DNA of 64,000 bases from the NCBI GenBank assembly GCA_038049695.1, contig CP142451.1, positions 71,812,001-71,876,000 on the forward strand, in the 5' to 3' direction. The position numbers and the translations under genes were made by a program. Within the stretch, counting starts at the first letter, position 1. Every line of letters starts with the position of its first letter. Below, piece after piece: positions 11,493-23,181 of the stretch. Under the pieces are notes generated by a model, which saw only the letters and a program-made list of their open reading frames with translations, did no database searches and was not told where the DNA came from. Origin of the DNA: Cinnamomum chago (Eukaryota; Streptophyta; Magnoliopsida; Laurales; Lauraceae).

Positions 11493-12454
11493 GAGGATTT
11501 TACGAGAAAAATCCCGGTACTTGGCCATTTCTCGGGAAGGGACCCCGTAGTTTGTGCAACACAAATTCGGTCCTCCAGCCAGTTTTTTAATTTTTTTTTT
11601 TTACTTTTTTCTGATCAATGATAGCGTCGCCCCCAGAAAAATTTCCTCACTTTTTTCTCATCTCCTTCCTGTTTCTCCGTATCCCTCACTCCGTTTCTCG
11701 CCCAACCCACCACCTATAATACTTCCATCATCCTCGACACCCGCAATGGAGCAACGCCGGAACTCGTGCCTCCGGATCTCTGCCCGGCCGCATCCGGCTT
11801 GGGAGCACAACCTCAGCCCATTGCCTACATTCCTCAAACCACACTCACAACTCAGCATAAACCCATCTCTATGTCCCCCCCCCCCCTCCCTATTCCTCTT
11901 TCTCTCTCCATTACCCTCGCTTTCCCTGCATTGTTGACTAGTGTAGTGAAATGGCACTAACTTCGTCAATGTTGAATATTGGTGAGAAAGTGTTCCCAAA
12001 ACCACAGAAGGTGGCGTAGACCCCGTTTGATTGCCACCCATTGTCATTGTGCCGCCTTGCAACTCTAATAAGAAAGGTAGAGAAATGCTGCCTGGATCCA
12101 TTAATGCTTGCAAGAAGAAAGGGAGGAGAACATAAAGGGTCTGGGTTCTATCGATTTGTGGAATCAGAGGAAACAATCCTGATCATAGATAGGCAAGCTT
12201 GCAGTTGTCTCACCCCTGGAGAAGAAACACCAAAACCCGCTGCCATAGTGACATGGTTGGAGAAGGAAGGGACGATCTCATCTCTATCGTTCATAAAGAA
12301 GCTTGGTCGTTCTCACCTGCAAAGACGAAGGACGAGGAGCGACGCTAGTCTCTAACTAACAAAATCGGGATGACGGACCCCGTTTGCAAGGCCCAACTAT
12401 GGGGTCCCTTCGCGAGCAATGGGCAACTATCAGGTTTTTTCTGGTAAAATCCTC
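11493..12454. mobile_element. MULE-like element with about 65-bp TIRs, possible captured DNA
   Basis: The left end (GAGGATTTTACGAGAAAAA...) and the reverse complement of the right end (GAGGATTTTACCAGAAAAA...) match over about 65 bp, through a shared GAAGGGACCCC block (11493-11557 and about 12390-12454). A clean target duplication is not visible. The interior is far more GC-rich than its surroundings. It has a 172-codon minus-strand frame (11658-12176) and overlapping plus-strand frames, none of known family. This fits a non-autonomous MULE carrying foreign sequence (Pack-MULE type), but no parent gene is recognised. Confidence 0.6.
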
Positions 12455-12500
12455 GTATAATAATCTAGTATCATGAAGATTATCTTAAAATCTTGGGAAG

Positions 12501-14674
12501 ATTTCAAAAAAGGCCCGAAGTTTCTGTCTTATTTCAAAAAAGGACATAACTTTAAAAAATTTCAAATTAGTCTATGAGTTTTCTAGAAAGTTTTCAATTA
12601 AGGATATTTGTCCATTTAAAGATATTTTTCGGAAACTCTTTTTCCCATTTGAAAAGAAAAAAACATATTACCCTTCATTTAAATAAACTTCTCATTCTTA
12701 GGCCATGTTTGGTATCTCTACTCTTAGTCTGACAGACCCAGTAAAAATAGAGTCATTAAAAAAAGAGCCATAGAAAGAAGAGGCTAAATAAAGGAACATG
12801 TTTGGTAATGCACAAATCTATTTTAAATAGACCGTTTGGTATTCCCTTTTGCTTGCCTCTTTTTAGAAGGATTTGCCTCTTACTAGAAGGGTATTCATGT
12901 CATTATCTAATACTTGTTCTTAAGTGTAATTGTTCCAATCAGTCAGAGTTGGAACTCAATGTTAGGTTGGCCATAGTGTCAAGCACTTGATAAGCTCCAA
13001 GGAAATAACATAGAAGTCCACAGCAGCATCGCTGGTGGAACAAAGAGGTATCTGTACGGAAATAGATAAAAATATCTCCAAAGGTTTTATTTGTTAAAAC
13101 TAATCTCATCAAGCTTAAGATCCATCTGTCATAGGAATTAAATTTGGAAAGGTAAGTATGAATGCAAAAGGCACTCGAATTTAAAACACCAGAAGAACCC
13201 AGTTCAGCAAAATGACTTCAAATACATCTCTCTGATCTAGAATTGATCAGGAATCTGAATTACAAGTATCAACATGGACCCATTCAAAAACACATCTATT
13301 ACCTACACATATATCATCATATTATAACAACCTGTCATCAAACATTTCCATTAAAGGTTTGCAAACGATTATCACGTCCATATATCTTGTCTTTTTGCAT
13401 TCAAATGTAATTCATTCAATATTGCTTCTTGTATCCTCACATTACAAGGATCACTTTGATATGAACTCTCTCTCTCTCTCTGATTGGAACCACAACAGAG
13501 AAGGAGAAATAAAAGTTGGATTAGATTTTTCACAAATTGCAAAAGCAAAGTTGTGTTCTTTTGCCTGAAGGATTTTGATACTAAATAATTTCCAATGAGA
13601 GATCCATGAAACTGCATATAGAAAAGAAGGGGAAAAAAGGGCAAAACAATCAATAATATCAAATAAAAACAGAATGAAAATCAGTTGCAACCTTGTCCAA
13701 ATGCCATTCCTCTTAACTCCATTTACCACACGGTCTCCCAAATCAGCAAAAATCCAAAGAACACGCATCTAGCGTTTGGAATGGGTGTGAAGATGAGAAC
13801 GGACTTTTGCAATTGCTAAATTAACAAACAGGCCCTTAGGGTTTCGGTAGCTATTAGGGCTTTCGATTGATAGAGAAATAGGGATTAGGGTCCTCAGTGA
13901 GAGAGATGGAGAGGATTAGGGATTAGAGATTGGGGAAGGATATCTAATATTTTGGTTGAGAAAGAGAGAAGAATAACACCTGCTAAGTGAGGATGCTGTA
14001 TAATCTCTGCTTTTCGAAGGAGAAGAGGGAGAGTTAGGGCGTTTCGGAGGGAGAATAAGGAGAGTTCGAGTTGGAAGAAAGCTCTGGGTCATGGCTATTC
14101 AACGAAAAGGGTTTTTGTTGAATGGATTTTCGGTGCCAATAAAACACCGTCCAGGGCTATTCTTGTCCTAAAAAATATTCTCCGCCTCTATGTATTTTAG
14201 AGGATTTGGCTCTAATTCTCATCTCCCCATATTGGGGCATTTCAATTTTAGAAGATTTGGCTCTACTTCCCTAAAGCGGGCAGAGGGTAAAATCAGATAC
14301 CAAACACTCTAATTTTTCCAATCTCTATCCAATTTAGACATTTAGACAAGTAGAGGTAAGAAATAGATATGCCAAACATGCACTTATATTCTCCTCATTT
14401 CCTTCACTGGCCTCACGGTGATCAAGGACAATCAATGTTCCCACAGCGATCGACTACATGTAGTGGCTACTGAAACCACGTCATCGTTTTAAATGAATGG
14501 TAATTTGGGTATTTTAAAGATCTTGAGGGAAAAAGTAACCAGAAAAAGACCTTTAAATGGCTGGATGTTCTTAATTGAAAACTTGCCGGAAAACTTAGGG
14601 ACTAATTTAAAAAGATTTAAAACTTGTGTCCCTTTTTTAAATAAAGTAAAAACTTAGGCCTTTTTTTTAATTCT
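12501..14674. mobile_element. Non-autonomous element with long (about 190 bp) TIRs, split by a nested transposon
   Basis: The sequence from about 12501 (AAAAAAGGCCCGAAGTTT...) to about 12690 matches the reverse complement of about 14480-14674, through shared words such as AAATTAGTC, AAGTTTTC, TTCAATTAAG and CATTTAAAG. Once the inserted element at 12701-14383 is removed only about 490 bp remains, nearly all TIR. That is a MITE-like architecture such as long-TIR MULE derivatives have. The exact termini and a target duplication could not be fixed by eye. Confidence 0.65.
12701..14383. mobile_element. PIF/Harbinger-like non-autonomous element with TTA target duplication
   Basis: The left end GGCCATGTTTGGTATCTC and the reverse complement of the right end GTGCATGTTTGGCATATC form short TIRs. 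The trinucleotide TTA sits immediately outside both (12698-12700, 14384-14386), as in PIF/Harbinger insertions. The word TGTTTGGTAT also recurs inside near both ends (inverse copy about 14297-14312), so nested or decayed ends are possible. No transposase is found; the frames at 13359-13768 are unrecognised. Confidence 0.6.
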
Positions 14675-15819
14675 CTCCGGCTTCTTTCAGCCTACTATCT
14701 ACCTATCCCTTAGAATTATTTAACTCTTCCTATCAAAAATTCAAAGCAATGGAAGTATCATAGAACAAATTTACCAAAAGATAAAAAAAAAGTCTCATAG
14801 AGCAAACTGCAGACATATAATTGGCTGACGGTGGGTAATTCTAACAGTTCATATTTTAAAATGCTTTGACTGTCTTAATTAAAGAATAAGATTTCAATAG
14901 GAAATGAGTCAGACCAGTTTGCATGTTTACCCCATCACTCTACCCGTCTAGAACTTTCTATCATTATGTACTAATAAAAAATCTGATGATTCAATCGAAA
15001 TTTATTCTCATTAAAAAATTCAAGAGACACCTACTCCGCCCACTCCCATAGTGACAATTTGTTTTAGTTTAGATGCTCCATATAACCATGGGCAAATTCT
15101 AGATGTTGCTTTTTTGCTGTTGTTCGCAGGAACCTCACTTTTTTTTTTTCTTTTTCTTTTTTTTTCCATGTTTGATTAGAAGTGGTGTTTCATTAGTAGA
15201 TTTCGTTCTCTCTCAATAAACCCAACGACCGTCGACATGGTTGCTTGCCAAACTGCCTCAGCATAAAGATTATTTAGTCTCGTACACATACAAAATCATT
15301 AATATAAACACCTACAAGATGGGAAATCAATAAATTAGTCATTGCACTGGCAGTTTATTTCTTATTTTCTTTTGATTCTATTTTTCTAAAGAAAATATTA
15401 TTTGATACTTACTTTTTGAAATTCAACCTTGATCTTCATTTTTTAAGTACGACTCCGATGTATTCTAGCTCTATGTGTTTCCTTTACCCAAAAAAGAAAA
15501 AGAAAAGGTTTTATGTGTTTTTATGCAAACAAACATTCCATTAGGGTTAGCTTGTTTGCATTTGTATGCATAAGAATTGAATACATAACCATTCAAAAAA
15601 GAAATCGAATACATCGGGCAGTTAAAAATAAAGATAAAAGGTGAATTTTAAAAAATAAACATTAAATAACATTTTCCTTCTTGAGAAATAGAATAAAAAG
15701 AAGATAGTATTTGATGCTCATTTTTTAAAATTCACATTTGATCTTCATTTTTATCCACCCTATTTAGTCAATCTATATGTATTTTAATGAAAACAAATAT
15801 GGCCTTAGTGTAAGTGAAT
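14675..15819. other. No gene seen; diverged direct duplication
   Basis: AT-rich. Two diverged direct copies of a segment containing TATTTGAT, AAATTCA and TGATCTTCATTTTT are seen at about 15400-15460 and 15705-15765. No coding sequence is supported. Confidence 0.5.
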
Positions 15820-16440
15820 TCTCAAGAATTCTAATACTAGTAACTTTAAAAATTAAAAATGAAGAAACAAAGGAAAGTAGCCATAAATGACGATCCATTT
15901 ATCTACTCTTTAGTGTTAAATGAATCAAGGGAGGTGAGAAATGGATACACATCTAACTCAAATCATATGAAAGTCAAGGTCTCATTGCATGTCTACCTCA
16001 TTCCTTCATTCCTCAAGTCTTTAATAATTCCTTGTGGAGCCCACTTGATAATGAATTCCTATGTATTCAACTCCGAGCAAATAAAATTGAAGAAAAATTA
16101 AAGGAATTCTAATACTATTAATTTTAAAAGTTAAAATTGAATGAATTCTTATGTATTCAACTCCGAGCAAATAAAATTGAAGAAAAATTAAAAGAATTCT
16201 AATACTATTAATTTTAAAAGTTAAAATTGAATAAATATTTTTAATAACAGTAAATGACCATCACTTAATCTCCACTTTAGCATAAAACCAAAAAAGGGAG
16301 TTGAGAAATGAATATGCATTTAATTTAAATCCCACGAAAGTCAAGGTCCATCTCATCTCCGCCTCTTTTTTCACCCGTCGTGTATTTAATAATTCCTTTT
16401 GGTTTCAAAGCAAATAAATGAGCCTGAAGTATAGAATTGG
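15820..16440 (+). repeat. Diverged direct repeat region containing an almost exact 90-bp tandem pair
   Basis: Segments with TAAATGACSATC, AGAAATGRATA, GAAAGTCAAGGTC and TTTAATAATTCCTT occur twice in the same order (about 15880-16050 and 16250-16420). Between them a 90-bp unit is repeated at 16051-16140 and 16141-16230 with only two differences (ATGAATTCCT against ATGAATTCTT, and AAGG against AAAG). The 80-codon frame at 15859-16101 is a reading of this repeat. Confidence 0.85.
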
Positions 16441-17159
16441 GCCAACCCTATCAAGTCTATATGCATGTCCTGGCTTATCAAAAAATTGATATCCCAATCA
16501 GATTTAGGCCAACTAACAACCTCCTATGTACTTTAATTTTGGATGATTCAATTGCCTCGGGATGATGGCCTACAAACATCAAATAAAATAGATAGAGAGG
16601 ATGGGTCAATGGCCTTTAGATTGATGGTGGGTCAGGATCAGATGAATTTAAAAGTGAAGTTGTTGGTGTATGTGGGCCTCGTGATGGTGATAGCTTTAGC
16701 TGTCATAAGCATACTTTTGAAAGTTCAAAGAGCAAGAGAAACACCCTCCGTATGAATATGACCATATTTCTTCTCCTGGGGTCGTTGTACTTCTTGTCCC
16801 TGTCCTTCCACTGTTCCACATCACCCCACCACTCTCTTTCTCCCAAATTCCTAATACTCCAAAGATTACCTCCCAATTCATGGTTATTTCCAACAGTATC
16901 CGACGATCAGCTAAACCTCATCTTCTCTCCTGCAATAATGGTCTTGGTCTCCTTTTTCACAACTCCTCTTGCATTTGTTGGTTGTGCATTTGAGGTGATG
17001 GGACCGATCCTTCACCACCAGCGTTAATGGGTGGACGACCCATTTGCTATCTATCGCTTCCTTCAGTGCGTTCTCCTTCATTTTCCTATTTGGGTTTTGG
17101 ACAGGGAGGAATAAAGAGGAGCAGAAAGTGGGTGTGGGTGTGGGTGTCGGTCTGGAAGG
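16441..17159. other. Upstream region of the F-box gene; no gene confirmed
   Basis: An ATG-started frame at 16543-16755 (70 codons) contains a hydrophobic stretch (LLVYVGLVMVIALAVISILL) that could be a membrane helix, but it matches no family I know. A C/T-rich tract at about 16770-16880 could be 5' leader sequence of the downstream gene. Neither is secure. Confidence 0.3.
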
Positions 17160-17760
17160 TTTTTCTGAGATGGGTTTTTGATATATGAGGTGGTTTGTGG
17201 AGATGGTGACTGGGTGAGGTCCAGTTTGTTGTGAACTTGAATTGGAGTCTTGATTTGTAGCAGTTTCAGATTGGGGTTCTGTGGTGTTTTCTGAAGTTGG
17301 TTTTTGTGATGGGTTTTGGAGGTGTTGAGGGGGTGAGGTTCTGTCTATTGTATTGGGCTTTGTTGTCTTGATTTGTAGCAAGTGCAGAGAGGGGTTCTGT
17401 GGTGTTTTCTGATGCGGGTTTTTTCCTTTTTTTCATTTCTGAGGTCTTTTGGAGGTGTTGAGGGGGGTGAAGTTAGGTTTGTTATGGGTTTAAATTGCAG
17501 CATTAATAGAGTGTGGTTCGCTGGTATTGGTTTTTGAGGTGGGGGCTTCGGAGATGTTGAGGGCGTGAGGTTCTCTGTTGTAAATTGGGTGTGTGCTCTT
17601 TTTTTATAGCATTTGCAGAGAGACTTCTCTGGTGTTTCCTGAGGTGGGTTTTGCAGGTGGTGGGGGGTGAGGTTGGGTTTTTTGTGAATTAGATTGTGTG
17701 GTTTTTATTTGTAGCAGTTGCAAAGAGGAGTGCTCTAGTGTTCAATGAGGCGGATTGCAG
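17160..17760 (+). repeat. Degenerate tandem repeat, about five units of 100-125 bp, upstream of SAGL1
   Basis: A word like TTTGTAGCAGTTGCAGAGAG followed by GGTTCTGTGGTGTTTTCTGA recurs with decay at about 17253, 17367, 17491, 17604 and 17705. Each is followed by a GGTGTTGAGGGGGTGAGG-type segment. The array ends about 75 bp before the start codon at 17833, so it lies in the promoter or 5' leader. The minus-strand 156-codon frame (16911-17381, rich in P/T/Q/S) is a by-product. Confidence 0.8.
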
Positions 17761-17832
17761 TTTTTAGCTGTGTTTGTGGTTCTGGAGTTTGACAAGTTAA
17801 TGTGTGGATTGAAGCAGCTGGTGTTAGAATAG

Positions 17833-20639
17833 ATGAGCATCGAAAGAGGAACTCAACCTCCTTTGGTAAGTTGTTCGAATTGTCGTCTTTCTCTGAGATT
17901 TTCCACTGAAATTTTTTTCTATTTATTCTTTTTGATGTTGTTGAGATAGAGATCTTCACATTCTCTTCAATCAAGCATAACTGCTGTTTCCCCATAGCTG
18001 TGGAAAATGCTTATTCACAGTATGCCTAAAATTGAAACAATACTATGAATAAGGACTTACATAAAAGGCATTTGGAAGAATAGCATACAAGTTCTTGAAG
18101 AATTGCATTATTCACAATCTTGTACTTGGGGCACCTCTCCTGCTTTGAGAATTGTGATTCCTACTTCCTAGTTGTTCTATTCCACCTCACCTGCCCTCGA
18201 GCACTCCCATTACATTTATTAAATAAAAAATAAATAAAGTCCAAGTCAATAATCTTCATTTCGTGTGCATTTGCATTCGGATGCATCCAAAAAAACAACC
18301 GAGTTTTGAATTTGTTAGCAAAATCACGTTGGTTTTTTTCTCTGCTGTATAGATCACAGTTGGATGTAATTTTTCACTTATTCCCCACCTCATGCGTATA
18401 GCAGATTGAAAGTAATTGCAATTCAGGTTGCATACTGTCAGACCCTTGACAGTTCTGAAACTTTGTTATCTGTGAATTTTCATAGAACCCCATACTCTAC
18501 GGTAACTGATCTCGCCCAAGATGTTGAACTGTCTTTATATGCGCGCGCGCACGCACACACACACCCCACCACCACCTTAATTTTGGCTGAAGAATTGCTT
18601 CATACCACGTGATCTCTGTGGTTCACATCTCTCAATATATATGTCTTCTCCTCAGTTATTGTTGACCATATTTTCATTTGGGAGTTGTAGATTCTCTCAA
18701 AAGATGCTTTACACATGACCTGGTTTAGATTCTACGGATTCTATTACAACTGTGGAAATGAATCTTGTGCCAAAAAAGAGCAGGGGTTGTTGAATTTGTG
18801 ATCCTAGAATTTTAAAATTTCCTTGCATACCATTTTCAGAATTATACTTGCGGTCAAACATGAGTTAACAGTACACTTACCTTGATCAGTGGGAGGCTAG
18901 GGTAACAGCTTGAAGCAGTAAACCCTTCAATTGTCTAAGGATCCCAGTTTGATAGTAAGAGAAGCTATTAACGACTAGGACAAAAAATGTCAGTAGGGTC
19001 CACACAATGTTTCAGATGTATTCTCATATTTTCATCAGTTTCAAAGGCTTTGAGGAGCAAGTGATCAGATTACGTGATCTTGAGGAGCACTTTTTCTGAT
19101 TACAAAATTGGTTTAGGAAAAGTGGACCCAGGAACACAGCCCATATGTCTTCTATCCCGGGTCCTGTTCCCTAGAGAGATAACACATTAACAATCACCCT
19201 AGCTGCTTGTTTGGCTCCATTTTTTTTTATCGCACAAAGTGGAATTGAGCAGCTTTTTTTCGAATAGCATGTTCTTGCAATCACGCTGTAGAGTAACTAA
19301 TCTCTTGTTCCCTTAGGAAAATTATTTCTGTCTTTTATAATATGATTTTCAAGATGCTCTTGTTTAAAACAAAAAATTGCAGGTTGACACAACATGTCTC
19401 TGTAGAGTTGAGGCGGGCCTGAAAACCGTTGCTGGGGCACGGAAATTTGTCCCAGGATCAAAGATCTGCACTCAGCCTGACACTAAGCCTTATGTCCATC
19501 CAACCAAGCACAGGACAGGACGATGCAGCAGGAGCAGGAGCCGGAGTCAATGTCCTCTGTTACCCGGCCTTCCTGATGACCTTGCCATTGCTTGCTTGAT
19601 CCGGGTCCCACGTGTCGAACACAGGAAGCTGCGGCTAGTTTGCAGGAGATGGTACCGGCTCCTGGCAGGGAACTTCTTCTACTCTCTCCGAAAGAGCCTT
19701 GGAATCGCAGAGGAGTGGATCTATGTCTTCAAAAGAGACCGGGAAGGCCGGATTTCATGGCATGACTTTGATCCCATACACCAGCTTTGGCAACCTCTCC
19801 CACCCATCCCGGTAGAATATTCCACAGCCGTTGGTTTTGGGTGTGCAGTTCTCAGTGGTTGCCACCTTTACTTATTTGGTGGCAGAGATCCACTGAAAGG
19901 ATCAATGAGAAGGGCCATCTTTTACAGTGCCAGGACAAACAAATGGCATCGAGCTCCAGATATGCTTCGGCGGCGGCATTTCTTTGGCTCCTGTGTCATC
20001 AATAACTGCCTATATGTTGCTGGTGGTGAAAGTCAGGGGTTCCAGAGATCATTGAGATCAGCAGAGGTCTATGACCCAAATAAGAACAGGTGGTCTCTCA
20101 TAGCAGATATGAACACTGCAATGGTACCACTTATTGGAGTTGTCCATGAGGGGAAATGGTTCCTTAAAGGGCTTGGCTCACATCGACAAGTCGTGAGTGA
20201 GGTATACATCCCCGAGTCTAATATCTGGTACCAGGTGTATGATGGGATGATCGCAGGCTGGCGGAGTCCCAGCATCTCTTTGAATGGTCAGCTCTGTGCA
20301 TTGAATTGCAAAGATGGATGCAAGTTGAGAGTTTACGACAGTGCCAGAGATTCTTGGAGCAAGCACATTGATAGCAAATTGCACTTGGGGAACTCCCAGG
20401 CAATGGAAGCAGCAGCCCTTGTCCCTCTCAATGGCAAGTTATGTATTGTACGCAACAACATGAGCATTTCGCTGGTGGATGTTTCTAGATATGATGGTTC
20501 AAAGAGTGCAGATGAGCTTTGGGAGACCGTTGGTGGAAAAGGGCAGGGCAAGTCCTTTGTTACGAATCTCTTGTCAAGTCTATCTGGTCGGAACCGTCTG
20601 AAAAGTCACATTGTCCACTGTCAGGTTCTTCAGGCATAG
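17833..20639 (+). CDS. SAGL1: F-box/kelch-repeat protein, SAGL1 orthologue, two coding exons
   Basis: Coding exons are 17833-17865 and 19383-20639, giving 429 residues, close to the 434 or so of Arabidopsis At1g55270 as I recall it. Exon 1 is only 33 nt (MSIERGTQPPL) and ends CTTTG|GTAAG; the 1.5 kb intron ends TTGCAG before GTTGACACAACA. The join gives QPPL-VDTTCLCRVE, the conserved N-terminus of this protein. The F-box lies around residues 68-114 (LPGLPDDLAIACLIRVP, KLRLVCRRW). Kelch repeats run from about 124 to 365 (LYLFGG, LYVAGG with following Y-D-P and W). The tail LKSHIVHCQVLQA is conserved. In Arabidopsis SAGL1 is an SCF E3-ligase adaptor linked to wax (CER3) and phenylpropanoid control. 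The frame looks intact, so this is a functional host gene. The frame opening at the TTG at 19377 is artefactual: its first two codons are intron. Confidence 0.95.
18539..18565 (+). repeat. GC/AC microsatellite in SAGL1 intron 1
   Basis: Alternating GC changes to AC, followed by CCCCACCACC. It lies within the long intron and outside coding sequence. Confidence 0.85.
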
Positions 20640-21969
20640 GCCCAGAGCGAAGTGGTTATGGCTAGCATTTGAGAAGCTGGCTTCTCCTGCTATCAATTTG
20701 ATCAATTTGACTCTGACCCAATGGCAACATATTGTTCAAATCTACCTGAGTAAGAGGTGAACTTTTTCAATCACTCTTCTGCTTTATTTCAAATTTCATG
20801 TTTAGTCTAAGTTTCTTATTTGATTTTAGACCTATTTCAGGGTCCTGATGGATCAGGACATGTTTCCTATTGCATGCATTTATGAACCAGTGGGACCTGT
20901 TGTTTGATGATCCAGAGAACTGATGATGGGCCTCAACGTGGATGGGGTTTCTTAAAGTCTTTACATATATTCTATAAATTCAGCATTTGGGCTCTTTTCC
21001 AGGCTAATGGTGTATCGTTCCCCAAACCATCTATGCTTATACTATAAATTGAACTACTAGGATGCTCAAACAATGAATATTTTCGAGGCACTCCCATGCA
21101 TTGAGAGCCCCATCATATGAATGATGATGGACATGTACAGGATGGGCAGATTAGTATGCACGTCCTGATACATCAGGGCCCTACAATTCTGTGTTTGTTG
21201 CCTCTGTTATCAAACACTTGTACAAGTATGAAGAATATTGTTGATCCTGTTCTACAGGCAGGGAATTGAGTTTTAACATTATAATGAAGCTTTTGTTGTA
21301 CATAGTATTGCACAGGATTGGTTAATTAGTAATTTGTTAAACTGATAGCACATGGAGATATTCGTTTCATGGATAGCAGCCTATGATACACATTACATCC
21401 ATGCCCTTCATCATGTGGGTCAACACAAGTTGAACCATCATCATTGAAGCTGTATCCTATCTATCTGGGCCCCCAAATCTTACCATCTTAGCCAGAGGCC
21501 ATACATCATTCTTTTCTGGTTCACTCATCAGCTGACCCTTATGTGTGTTGAATCTGAACAGTGCTCTTTCCCCATTCTATTTTTTCCTCTTTTTTGCTCC
21601 TTTAGTATCAAATCACCAGATTCTTGAGCACAGGCATATGGATTTTTGTTTTTTTTTCTTTTCTTGGGCAGTGAAACCATAAGAATTCCATTACATCTAG
21701 TAAAAGGAATAGCAGTAAATGCAAAAGGGAGCATCTTGTTATCCATCAAGGAAGTGCTTGAATCATGGTTTTAATTATCCATAGATACACATACTGACTG
21801 ATATTAATTGGGTTTTTAAGAAACAAATATGGGAAACCAAAATGAATCCCATTTCACATGGGTATCATTGATAAGGCCATTACGTATAGCTGTACAGTTT
21901 ATTGTTTTTATTTTTCTGCCACACCGAATTGTCACACTAACCCTATCACTATTTGTCATAGCTTTTTAT
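20640..21969. other. SAGL1 3' region and intergenic sequence; no gene seen
   Basis: The 3' UTR of SAGL1 must start here, but the cleavage site cannot be placed with confidence. No coding frame of known family is found; the minus-strand frame at 21528-21749 is not recognised. Confidence 0.5.
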
Positions 21970-22300
21970 CCAGACCAGTGATGTAAAATGGGTCGTTCAA
22001 TGGCCGGCCCAACTGTGCCTGGGTGTTGCGGATGGGCCATGCCCAGGCTGGCAGCGCCTCAGCCCACAGGAATGGTGCTGGGTCGTGCCGGCCCATTTTT
22101 TCAATTGATTTTTAAAAATCAAAATAAAGTTTAAAAAAATATATAAAAAAAAAAACATTAAACTTGAAATAAATACCAATTGAAGCTTGTATGAGGGCTA
22201 TAAAGATCACTCTGTAACACTTCTATAAGGCCATAAATAGTATACTTGTATGAGGGCTATGCTTGTATGAAGGCATAAATACCACTCATTAAGATTTGAG
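21970..22300. mobile_element. hAT-like remnant
   Basis: Starts CAGTGATGTAAAATGGGTCG and runs into a GGCC/CCGG-rich stretch (ATGGCCGGCCCA, GTCGTGCCGGCCCA). This is the typical layout of plant hAT ends (CAGGGATGTAAACGGG followed by GGCCGTGCCGGGCC words). Short repeats with GTATGAGGGCTAT follow at about 22190-22265. No matching right end was found, so only one terminus is supported. Confidence 0.45.
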
Positions 22301-22430
22301 TTGTTAAATTTTTAAATCTTCATACCATAAGCTCTTGAGTAATATCAACTTCACCAGATATTTCTAATCGTTTGTTATAAAGACTTGAAATGAATGGTTG
22401 GCGGAGGGGGGATTTTGTTCCAGTTGTCGA

Positions 22431-22490
22431 TTCCAAGCCTGCAATACGATGGGAATGGGAATCCAAGCCTGCAATACGATGGGAATGGGA
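22431..22490 (+). repeat. 30-bp tandem duplication
   Basis: A 30-bp unit containing CCAAGCCTGCAATACGATGG occurs at 22431-22460 and 22461-22490 with one difference at the first base. Because 30 is a multiple of three, the minus-strand frame at 22364-22780 stays open across it; that frame has no recognised homology. Confidence 0.9.
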
Positions 22491-22639
22491 ATTGATGTAT
22501 GATGAAATCGATTTTTTGCACACTTTTTTAAGTCTAGCTGAATTTGGACACATTGAAAATCCATAGCTAGTCTCTTTCCAGACCGATAAAATTGGAATGA
22601 TATAGAAAATCCATAGTTCCTTTTGAATCTCCTTAAGCC

Positions 22640-23160
22640 AATGAGTCCGAGTACCATGCCGAGCACTCGCTTTGGAAAAGATGAAGAATTTCGAGAGGCA
22701 AATATTTGGATAAATTCATCATAAGTTTTACTCACGCAAGCATCCGATTTCCTCATCTCTCTCCTTTCCTTTCTCAACAATCTATCTTAATTTTAAGATC
22801 TTGACACCCTCCTAATATCACATGGTTCTTTCCAAACAAACTAGATTAGACACGTCATATTCTATTAATAAGATTTGGTGAAAATGACGAGATCATAAGA
22901 CTTGATAAATACATGACGTGGAAGGATGCCTGTTTTTATTAAAAAGATGACGATGAGATCCAAGAACATGAGCGACCTCATAGTAATTTTGAGAGGGAAT
23001 GTATTTGGATAAATTTCACTGTAAATTTTTTTGACACAAGCTTCTCTATGAATAGAAAGATAACAGCAATTTGAACTCTTCCCCATTTCTCTCCTCACTT
23101 CTCTCAACCATCACTCTATTCTTTCAACTACTCTTATCTATCTTAATCCTAATAATATCT
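22640..23160 (+). repeat. Diverged direct duplication, about 200 bp units
   Basis: The segment with TTCGAGAGGCAAATATTTGG, a TCACGCAAGC-type word and a CTCTCTCC...TCTCAAC tract (about 22690-22800) recurs in diverged form at about 22988-23150. The minus-strand frames 22364-22780 and 22865-23107 share a similar stretch (ACVSKTYDEF versus ACVKKIYSEI) for this reason. Origin unknown; possibly an old repeat or gene fragment. Confidence 0.5.
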
Positions 23161-23181
23161 TAACAAAAGAAACATAATTCT

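Noticed and set aside
16543..16755. 70-codon frame with a possible membrane helix
   Set aside because: Not called as a gene: no homologue recognised, no splice or promoter support, and hydrophobic runs arise easily from T-rich DNA.
16911..17381. 156-codon minus-strand frame upstream of SAGL1
   Set aside because: Pro/Thr/Ser/Gln-rich translation of a degenerate G/T tandem repeat with no family match.
19377..19382. Start of the SAGL1 protein at the beginning of the long frame
   Set aside because: The first codon would be TTG and the bases TTGCAG are the end of the intron; the true start is ATG at 17833.
22364..22780. 138-codon minus-strand frame
   Set aside because: Kept open by a 30-bp in-frame duplication; no homologue, and the neighbouring frame is a diverged repeat of the same DNA.
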